A stretch of DNA of 64,000 bases from Actinospica sp035552695. GTDB lineage: Bacteria; Actinomycetota; Actinomycetes; Streptomycetales; Catenulisporaceae. Shown in pieces: positions 57,492 through 64,000 of the stretch. The stretch covers positions 1 to 64,000 of the forward strand of contig NZ_DASZKT010000276.1 of assembly GCF_035552695.1 (NCBI RefSeq). Direction: 5' to 3'. The translations under genes were made by a program, and so were the position numbers. The notes below the pieces were generated by a model. The model did no database searches, was not told the origin of the DNA, and saw only the letters and a program-made list of their open reading frames with translations. Each line of letters begins with the position of its first letter. Position 1 is the first letter of the stretch.

Positions 57492-59105
57492 TCAGCGGAC
57501 GGAGGCCGTGAGGATCGGGACCAGGCCGAAGCGGTCCGGATGCGCGGCCTCGCAGTCCGCGGCCCAGCTGTGCGAAGGTTCGGCGAGCAGCTGGCCGGGC
57601 TCGAGCCATTCGAAGATCTCTGCGAAGGTGCTGACCGCGTGGTGGTCGATCCGGCGCATCAGCATCCCGGGCGAGAGCTGGTGCGGTCCCTCGAGTCCCA
57701 TCGATGCGATGATCTGCTGCGCCTCCGCGACCGCGGCCTGCTGGTAGCGGCGCACCCGCTCGCTCTTGTCGGTCACGTCCAGGGCCCGGCAACGGCGCGG
57801 ATCCTGCGTGGCGACGGCCGGCCGGGCAGTGGTCGGTCTGGCATTTCTGGGCCTGGATGCAGCCGATGGCCATCATCATCGCGCGGGCCGCGTTGGTGTA
57901 GTCGGCGCCCTGGGCGATCCCCTTGACGATGTCCATGCCGGTGGCGACCTTGCCGCTGGCGCCGATCTTGACGCGGTCGCGCAGGCCGGTGCCGACGAGC
58001 GCGTTGTGCAGCGTGATCAGGCCGTCGGTCAGCGGCATGCCGACGTAGTCCGCGAATTCGAGCGGCGCCGCGCCGGTGCCGCCCTCCGACCCGTCCACGA
58101 CGATGAAGTCCGGAGTCACGCCCTCGTCGACCATCGCCTTGCAGATGCCGAGGATTTCGCCTCGCGATCCGACGCAGAGCTTGAAGCCGGTCGGTTTACC
58201 GTCGGCGAGTTCGCGCATCCGGGCGATGAAGAGCACGAGTTCACGCGGCGTGCTGAAGAACCTTGTGTCCGGACGGGCTGACGCATTTGACGCCGAGCGG
58301 AATACGGCGGATCCCGGCGATCTCAGGGGTCACCTTCGCGCCGGGCAGTACGCCGCCTATGCCCGGTTTCGCATCCTAGCTGAGCTTTAGGAATACCCAC
58401 TTGACCTGCGGGTCCGCGGCTTTGTCCCGAAAATTGTCCGGGTCGAAATGGCCATCCGCGGTACGCGCGCCGAAGTAGCCGCCGCCGATCTCCCGGATCA
58501 GGTCGCCGCCCTCGCGGTGGTGCGCGGATATGCCGCCCTCACCGCTGTCATGTGCGAATCCGCCGAGTGCGGCGCCACGACTAAAGGCTCTAATGGCATG
58601 CGCACTGAGCGCGCCGAAACTCATCGCGGAGGCATTCAGCAGAGCCATGTCACATGTCATAAGGCTTCGTGCGATCCGGGCCGCCGACGCGTACGCGCGG
58701 CTGCGCCGGCTCGGGCTCGCGCGGAGCGGCCGAGTGCACGACGAACTCGTAGCCGGACTGCTCGACGTCCCGCTCGGTGCCGAAGGCCTGCTCGCCGTGA
58801 GTGCCCTTGGCGCGCTGGTAGATCACCGATCGGGTATCCCGGTCGTAGGGCCGTCCGTCGTAGTTCCGCTCAATGAAATACTGCTGCAGTTCGGGGCGTA
58901 TCCGCTCGAGCAGGAAGCGCAAGTGCCCGAGCACCGGATAGCTGCGCAGGATGGCGTGTTCGCGCTGTAAATAGTCGCGCACTCCGAGTAACGAAAGAAG
59001 TGTCAGCGGCACGGCCGCGAGCAGCCACCAGAGCGAAAAAGCCGTCGTCACCGCGATCGCGGCCGCCGAGAGCAGCAGTAGTCCCGGCAGAATCATCAGG
59101 CCCAT
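57492..59105 (-). pseudogene. decayed FMN-binding glutamate-synthase-like gene
   Basis: The remains read in order MGLMILPGLLLLSAAAIAVT (from 59105), KPYDM | ALLNASAMSFGALSA, HDSGEGGISAHHREGGDLI, ADPQVKWVFLKLS, ARMRELADGKPTGFKLCVGS, SEGGTGAAPLEFADYVGMPL, AQGADYTNAARAMMMAIGCI and MLMRRIDHHAVSTFAEIFEW, ending at 57492. This is the glutamate synthase alpha-subunit-like domain (about 530 residues). Four lesions break it: a 7-bp tandem duplication at 58646-58659, a TAG stop at 58376-58378 in place of Gln after KLS, a one-base insertion near 58260 and another near 57820. The rest of the coding sequence is well preserved, so inactivation is recent. Confidence 0.88.
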
Positions 59106-59171
59106 GGGGCTGAACGTTAGTGCACGCCGGGACTCGGTCGAATCGTGACCTCACTGATTTCTCATTAATTC

Positions 59172-59199
59172 TGGACACTACAATATGTGCTGGTATAGT
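59172..59199 (+). promoter_or_regulatory. candidate promoter of the GGDEF/EAL gene
   Basis: TGGACA (59172-59177) and TATAGT (59194-59199) with a 16-bp spacer, 70 bp upstream of the TTG start, resemble a vegetative sigma-factor promoter. Confidence 0.5.
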
Positions 59200-59216
59200 C
59201 ACTCGAGCCTGACCTC

Positions 59217-59237
59217 CGGATATGTGGTGAATATCCG
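59217..59237 (+). promoter_or_regulatory. inverted repeat in the GGDEF/EAL leader
   Basis: CGGATAT (59217-59223) and ATATCCG (59231-59237) are perfect 7-bp arms around GTGGTGA. It lies between the promoter and the GGGAGG ribosome site, as an operator or a leader hairpin. Confidence 0.4.
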
Positions 59238-59268
59238 AAACTCGCTGTGCTTGGGAGGCTGATCCGCC

Positions 59269-62200
59269 TTGTCCCACATCGAGGACCGAACTCTGCACCG
59301 GATCATCCGGTATGGGATCTGCCTCACAGCGCTCCTGGTCGTGGGGGCGTTTTCGCCCGCTGCCCGCCTCGTGACGTGGCCGGCCGCGGCGGCCATCGCG
59401 CTGACCACGGTGTGCGTGGCGGTGAACCGCTCCGCGCGCCGCTGGGCCTGGTTCACCGCGACCGGCCTTTTGATGATCACCGCCGTCTGGATCGTCATCG
59501 CGATCATCAATCACGGCCATGCGCTCGCCTTCGGCGGTCCGCTGGCGACGGGGAAGGTCATGGTCGGATATCTGGTCACCGCGACCGCCGTGATGCTCAC
59601 GATCACCGGACGGATCCGCCGCTCGACCTGGCTCGGCGACGTGGACCTGCTGGTTCTGCTCGTGACGCTCACCTCGTTGATCTGGACGCAACTGGTTCTG
59701 CTGCTCACCCGCGACTCCGCGCACGCGGACTCGTGGCTGACGATGGTGGCGGCGTACGCGGTTTGCGACGTGGTAGCACTGGTCGCGCTGCGCCGGGAGC
59801 TGCGCCGCGAACGGCCCGCGCCGCCGCTGCGGATCTGGCTGCTCGCTGCCAGCGCGCAGATGCTGCTGCTGGCGGTCATCGGTTTCCTGCTCGCGCACAA
59901 CAGTCCGCACGGCCTGCCGAGCGGCTTTCTCACGGCCATGCGCCTGCTGTGGCTGAGCGGGCTGGCCGTGCTCGGCAGCTTCGCGATCATGCCGGCTTCG
60001 GTGGCCAAGGAGCCGCCGTCCCCGGACACGGCGCCGCCGGGGTGGTCCGCGACCCCGTACGGTTCGGCGCCGCTGCCCCGGCCGACGCTCGCGTCCGCCA
60101 CCCTGCTGGTCATCGCGCTACTCGGGCCGCCGCTGGAGATCGCCAGGCCGGGCTTCGCGAATCTCGTACTGCTGCTGCTCCTCGCCACGGTCTGTCTGCT
60201 GCTGCGCGATGTCCGGCGCCGCTCGAAGGCGGACGAGGCGATCCGCTCGATCGCCGTCGCGCTGTCCGGGGCCCCGGACACCACACGCGTGCTGGCGTCC
60301 ACGATGGCGGCCGTCGAGTCGTGCCCGAGCACGCGGCGGCACGGCGGCATCGTGGTGTGCGCGAACGGCCCCGAGGGACCCAACGCGGCGGCCACGCTCG
60401 ACACGGACCGGCAGGCGGCCGAGCAGGCGACCGACGACGCGCGCCCGGTCGCCCGGATACACCGCGTTCTCGGCAGCCGACCGCACATCACCGTCGTCCC
60501 GCCGGGTCAGAACGCTGAGAAGGCTCAGCTCGCGATCGGGGTGGCCGGTGAGCTGTCCCTGCTGGTGGCCGGGCGGGTGGCGCTGGAGATGCTCGCCGGG
60601 CAGGCGAACCACGCCCTCGACCGGGTGCGGCTGACCGCCGAGCGGTCCCGGCGGGCCGGCGAGGCGCAGTTCCGGACGCTGGTGCGCAACGCCGCCGACG
60701 TGATCATGATTGTTTCGGGTAGCGGAGCGGTCCGTTTCGCCAGCCCCTCGGCGCGCGACCTGTTCGGCGACGTGGATCATTCGCGCGCCACGGCCGAGGA
60801 CGTGTTCGGCGCGGAGAACGCGCAGGCCGTGCGGCACCGGCTGAACCTGCCGTACGGCGAGACCGACGATCAGGTGCCCGAGTACTGGACCGTCGTGCGG
60901 GCCGACGGACTGCTGGAGCTGGAGGTGCGCTTCGCGGACCTGCGCGAGGATCCGACGGTGCGCGGCATGGTGCTGACGGTCCGGGACGTGACCGAGCAGA
61001 AGCGGATGCAGCGCAAGCTGGAGTACCTGGCGTTCCACGACGCGGTGACCGACATCGGCAACAGCCACCGCTTCGTCGCGCAGATCGAGGCGGCGCTCGC
61101 GGATCCCCGGCCGTCGGCGCCCGGCGAGGCCCCGGTCGTCGCGCTGCTGCAGATCAACAATCTCTGGGACATCAATAACCTGCGAGGCCTGGACATACTC
61201 AACAAGGTCACGGTCGCGCTTGCCCGGCGGCTCGAGACGCTGACCGGCTCCCCGGCGCGGATCACCGGCGCGGTCTTCGGGGCGCTCGCGGTGCCCGCGG
61301 ACGTCGGCTGCCATGACGCGGAGTCGCTGGCCCGGCGGCTGCAGATGGAGCTGTCCCGGGCGGTCGAGGTGGACACCGAGCTCGTCACGCCGGAGGTGAT
61401 CGTCGGCGCGGTGCCGCTGGTCGCGATCGCGAACCCGCACGACGCGATCAGCCGGGCCGGGTTGGCGATGGCCGAGGCGAAGGCCGACCGGCGCAGGCCG
61501 TGGCGCGCGTATCAGCTCTCGATGTCGGAGCGGGCGGTCAGCCGATTCGCGCTGCGCAAGGACCTCTCGTCCGCACTCGCCGCGAACGCGCTGAACCTGC
61601 ACTACCAGCCGGTCGTCGACCTGCGCACGGGCATCGTGGTCGCCTTCGAGGCGCTGTCCAGGTGGCAACACCCGCTGCAGGGGGCGATCCCGCCGGACTC
61701 CTTCGTTCCGTTGGCCGAGGAGACGGGTCTGATCGTGCCGCTGGGCCGCTGGGCGTTGCGTCAGGCGGTGGCGGATCTGGCACAGCTCAGGCAAATCGTG
61801 TCGCGGAAGTGCCCGCTGCGCGTGGCGGTGAACGTCTCGGCGTTGCAGCTGGCGGAGCCGGACTTCACCGCTGACGTCGCCTCCGCGCTCGAGTCGAACG
61901 GCGTCCCGGCCGATGCCCTGTGCCTGGAGATCACCGAAAGCTCGGTGATCGACGGCACCGGCCGGACGTTGGACGCGCTCCGGGACCTGAAGTCGATGGG
62001 CGTGACGCTGGCCATCGACGACTTCGGCACGGGGCACTCGGCACTGAGCTACCTGCCGGACATGCCGTTCGACATTCTGAAGGTGGACAAGTCCTTCATC
62101 GACACCATCGAGACCTCCACGGCCCGCGCCGAAGTCGTGCGTGGCATCGTCGGCATCGCGGCCGCGGTGGGCATGCGCGTCGTGGCCGAGGGCATCGAGA

Positions 62201-62382
62201 CCAGTGGCCAGGAGCGGATGCTGATGGACACCTCGTGCCACTACGGACAGGGGTACCTGTACTCGCGGCCGGTCCCGTTGGCCAAGGCCATGCAACTGCT
62301 CGGCCCTGGAGCCACGCCTCCGCACGCTCGGGTGAACGGCAACCACTACTCGCCCTCCACCATCGGCTTCGCGTCGTCATAG
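59269..62382 (+). CDS. membrane PAS-GGDEF-EAL protein (c-di-GMP phosphodiesterase, degenerate cyclase)
   Basis: 1037 residues; TTG start with GGGAGG 10 bases upstream. About ten helices (to residue 330) form a sensor region, then a linker, a PAS domain (about 464-580, GEAQFRTLVRNAADVIMIVS), a GGDEF-like domain (about 583-750) and EAL (about 760-1020). The GGDEF active site is replaced by ITGAVFGALA, so no cyclase activity is expected. The EAL site is intact: FEALSRWQHP, NVSALQL, LEITESSVIDG, DDFGTGHS (about 917), KVDKSFID and VAEGIETSGQ. It should degrade c-di-GMP in response to a membrane or PAS signal. Confidence 0.92.
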   Translation: MSHIEDRTLHRIIRYGICLTALLVVGAFSPAARLVTWPAAAAIALTTVCVAVNRSARRWAWFTATGLLMITAVWIVIAIINHGHALAFGGPLATGKVMVGYLVTATAVMLTITGRIRRSTWLGDVDLLVLLVTLTSLIWTQLVLLLTRDSAHADSWLTMVAAYAVCDVVALVALRRELRRERPAPPLRIWLLAASAQMLLLAVIGFLLAHNSPHGLPSGFLTAMRLLWLSGLAVLGSFAIMPASVAKEPPSPDTAPPGWSATPYGSAPLPRPTLASATLLVIALLGPPLEIARPGFANLVLLLLLATVCLLLRDVRRRSKADEAIRSIAVALSGAPDTTRVLASTMAAVESCPSTRRHGGIVVCANGPEGPNAAATLDTDRQAAEQATDDARPVARIHRVLGSRPHITVVPPGQNAEKAQLAIGVAGELSLLVAGRVALEMLAGQANHALDRVRLTAERSRRAGEAQFRTLVRNAADVIMIVSGSGAVRFASPSARDLFGDVDHSRATAEDVFGAENAQAVRHRLNLPYGETDDQVPEYWTVVRADGLLELEVRFADLREDPTVRGMVLTVRDVTEQKRMQRKLEYLAFHDAVTDIGNSHRFVAQIEAALADPRPSAPGEAPVVALLQINNLWDINNLRGLDILNKVTVALARRLETLTGSPARITGAVFGALAVPADVGCHDAESLARRLQMELSRAVEVDTELVTPEVIVGAVPLVAIANPHDAISRAGLAMAEAKADRRRPWRAYQLSMSERAVSRFALRKDLSSALAANALNLHYQPVVDLRTGIVVAFEALSRWQHPLQGAIPPDSFVPLAEETGLIVPLGRWALRQAVADLAQLRQIVSRKCPLRVAVNVSALQLAEPDFTADVASALESNGVPADALCLEITESSVIDGTGRTLDALRDLKSMGVTLAIDDFGTGHSALSYLPDMPFDILKVDKSFIDTIETSTARAEVVRGIVGIAAAVGMRVVAEGIETSGQERMLMDTSCHYGQGYLYSRPVPLAKAMQLLGPGATPPHARVNGNHYSPSTIGFASS

Positions 62383-62398
62383 ATTGTCGTCACAGTTC

Positions 62399-63022
62399 TC
62401 AGCCCTCGAAATCGATCCGCATGACGACCCGTCGTTTCGTCGGCCTGCTCACCTCCCGGAAGCCCGCCGCGGCGAACACGCTCCGCTTGCCCACGAACAG
62501 CTCGCCCCAGCTGATCTCCTGCCCCGGCTCGGGCACCATCGGATACCCCTCCAGCGCCCGGGCCCCGCGTTCGCGGGCGAAATCCACGGCGGCCGCGGCG
62601 AGCGGGTACGTGACCCCGCGCCTTCGAAAACCCGCGCGCACGGCGAAGCAGGTCACCGACCACACGCCCGGGTCGTCCTCGTCCTCGACGCGTTCGGACC
62701 ACGGGATGCGGGTCTTGCGCAGCCCGGGGAACGCGACGCGCGGCTCGACGTTCACCCAGCCCGCCGGCTCTTCGTCGAGGTAGGCGATCAGGCCCGTCGT
62801 GGACTCGGCGTCGGCGTGGCCGCATTCGGTCTCCCGGCGTAACGCCTGCGCCCGCGCCTCGAACGGCGCGGGCGCCCAGTGCGCGTTGCCCATCTTGTAG
62901 CGCTGGCACTGGCAGCCGTGCGCGTCCCCGCGCTCGCCGAACACCGCCTGCAGGTCCTCCCACGAAGCGTCGTTCGCGGGCACGACTCTCACACCGGAAC
63001 CCGCTTCCGTCTTGCGCGCCAT
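62399..63022 (-). CDS. GNAT-family N-acetyltransferase
   Basis: 207 residues. The acetyl-CoA site is visible: VWSVTCFAVRAGFRRRGVTY (strand 4 and the RRxG loop, here RRRGVTY), then the helix PLAAAAVDFARERGARALEG. An N-terminal Cys-rich segment (AHGCQCQRYKMGN) and CGHADAESTTG are found in a small subgroup of GNAT proteins, with unknown purpose. It acetylates a small molecule or protein; the substrate is unknown. Tail to tail with the GGDEF/EAL gene (16-bp gap) and 21 bp downstream of the MFS gene on the same strand, so likely co-transcribed with it. Confidence 0.85.
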   Translation of the reverse strand: MARKTEAGSGVRVVPANDASWEDLQAVFGERGDAHGCQCQRYKMGNAHWAPAPFEARAQALRRETECGHADAESTTGLIAYLDEEPAGWVNVEPRVAFPGLRKTRIPWSERVEDEDDPGVWSVTCFAVRAGFRRRGVTYPLAAAAVDFARERGARALEGYPMVPEPGQEISWGELFVGKRSVFAAAGFREVSRPTKRRVVMRIDFEG

Positions 63023-63043
63023 CCACTCACCACCCGTTGCCCG

Positions 63044-64000
63044 TCAATTCACTTCAGCGTATTGACTTCTATCACGGGGCTCCGACAAAGCCGCGGCGTT
63101 GCCGTTGCGACGGCGCTCGACGAGCGTGGCGGCTATCGCCAGGCCCAGACCGATCACGACCAGGACCGCGGCGACGGCGTTGGCCGAGCCGTATCCGTGG
63201 CCTGCGGAGATCGCCAGGCCGGCGAGGTACGCGCCGAGCGAGTTGGCGATGTTGAACGCGGCCTGGATCGAGGCGGCGGCGAGATTGGGGGCGCCTCCGG
63301 CGAGCGCGATGATGCGGCCCTGCAGCGTGGGCAGACCGGCGAGCGCGGTGAGCGGGAAGAGGAAGATGGCGATCGCGGCGGTGACGCGGTTGTGGTCGGC
63401 CGCGAGGAACGCGACGGCGACGGCTATCTCCGCGCCGAGCGAGATCAGCAGCGTGTGTGTCGGGAAGCGGTCGGCCATTCGGGCACCGGCGAGGTTGCCG
63501 ACCGTCATGCCGAGTCCGAAGAGAACCAGCAGCCAGGTGATGCTGGAGTCGGCGTAGTGCGTCACGTTCGTCATCATCGGCGTGATATAGCTGAAGGTGG
63601 CGAACAGTCCGCCGCCGCCCAGCATCGCGACGCCGAGCACGAGCCAGACCTCCGGCTTGGCGAACGCGCGAAGCTCGTGCACGATCGAGACGTTCTGCTC
63701 GGCTTGTTCCTGCGCGGCCTTGGCGGGCACCGCGATCGCGATCGCGATCACGGCCAGCAGCCCGATCACGCCGACGATCGCGTAGACCGCGCGCCAACCG
63801 GTGTGCTGACCGAGGATCGTGGTCAGCGGGACGCCGACGATGTTCGCCACGGTCAGGCCCGCGAACATCACGGCCATGGCGCTGTTCGCGCGGTTGCGCT
63901 CGACGAGCGATCCGGCGACGACCGCGCCCGCGCCGAAGAAGGCGCCGTGCGGCAGGCCGGAGACGAAGCGGCCGAGCATCACAAGGCTGTACGTGGGCGC
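63044..64000 (-). CDS. MFS transporter, AraJ/arabinose-efflux-like, 5' end beyond the window
   Basis: The visible 318 residues begin APTYSLVMLGRFVSGLPHGA, which in this family is the fourth helix, so about 90 residues lie beyond the right edge. Helices continue through GAVVAGSLVERNRANSAMAV to the last (VLVVIGLGLAIAATLVERRR). The motif FVSGLPHGAFFGAGAVVAGS is typical of the AraJ/YdhP-type sugar or drug exporters with 12 helices. It ends RSQYAEVN. The GNAT gene follows by 21 bp on the same strand. Substrate unknown. Confidence 0.88.
   Translation of the reverse strand, partial: APTYSLVMLGRFVSGLPHGAFFGAGAVVAGSLVERNRANSAMAVMFAGLTVANIVGVPLTTILGQHTGWRAVYAIVGVIGLLAVIAIAIAVPAKAAQEQAEQNVSIVHELRAFAKPEVWLVLGVAMLGGGGLFATFSYITPMMTNVTHYADSSITWLLVLFGLGMTVGNLAGARMADRFPTHTLLISLGAEIAVAVAFLAADHNRVTAAIAIFLFPLTALAGLPTLQGRIIALAGGAPNLAAASIQAAFNIANSLGAYLAGLAISAGHGYGSANAVAAVLVVIGLGLAIAATLVERRRNGNAAALSEPRDRSQYAEVN

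Overview
The window is very GC-rich DNA from a filamentous-type actinomycete. Gene families (Ku plus a stand-alone LigD polymerase, DtxR/IdeR-type iron boxes, GH92 and GH18 secreted hydrolases, many TetR/GntR/LacI regulators, DUF4232 and DUF4190 proteins, a leader of the actinobacterial T-box type) and GTG/TTG starts fit Streptomyces or, more likely from overall feel, Catenulispora/Actinospica relatives. Genus is inference only. No tRNA, rRNA, CRISPR, prophage or insertion sequence was recognised. It looks like a chromosomal, mostly metabolic and accessory region.

Layout. 0-4.6 kb: LysR regulator, then an APC permease-GntR-alpha/beta hydrolase cluster on the minus strand. 4.7-17.6 kb: two large secreted GH92 alpha-mannosidases, one with a duplicated carbohydrate-binding-like domain and one fused to a seven-bladed YVTN propeller. 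Both carry a GACwACGTwGTC palindrome at their 5' ends. Between them lie TetR/MFS, racemase/GntR, a uridine-kinase-like gene and a sirtuin. 17.6-26.8 kb: galE, a VIT-family iron/manganese transporter behind two tandem iron boxes, ung, a thioesterase, a LacI regulator, and the non-homologous end-joining pair (LigD-type polymerase and Ku). 26.9-33.2 kb: a complete Mrp/Mnh cation/proton antiporter operon, mnhA(B)CDEFG, with overlapping stop/start codons. 33.2-43 kb: FmdB zinc ribbon, DUF4188/MerR pair, a three-gene flavin electron-transfer operon (ferric-reductase-like membrane protein, FMN-binding protein, ApbE), a coiled-coil zinc-finger protein, SRPBCC, MFS and a phosphotransferase.

43-53.5 kb is different in texture. 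Nearly every gene and gap holds tandem repeats: an Ala/Thr/Pro-rich linker, a repeat array at 45.4 kb, a hexanucleotide tract inside a CoA-transferase, an array at 48.9 kb, repeat-expanded BlaI and M56 (BlaR1-like) proteins, an array at 52.2 kb and a 15-bp minisatellite at a PAP2 gene start. A perfect 35-bp palindrome with two BlaI-like half-site pairs precedes a DedA gene.

54-64 kb: GH18 chitinase-like protein, gluconokinase, a T-box leader with a GAC (Asp) specifier in front of an archaeal-type aspartyl-tRNA synthetase, a decayed glutamate-synthase-like pseudogene with four lesions, a GGDEF/EAL protein with a degenerate GGDEF site, a GNAT acetyltransferase and an MFS transporter cut by the right edge.

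The best candidates for something new are the Asp T-box/AspRS unit, the iron-box-controlled VIT transporter, the shared GH92 operator together with the GH92-propeller fusion, and the repeat-expansion zone around the BlaI/M56 pair.
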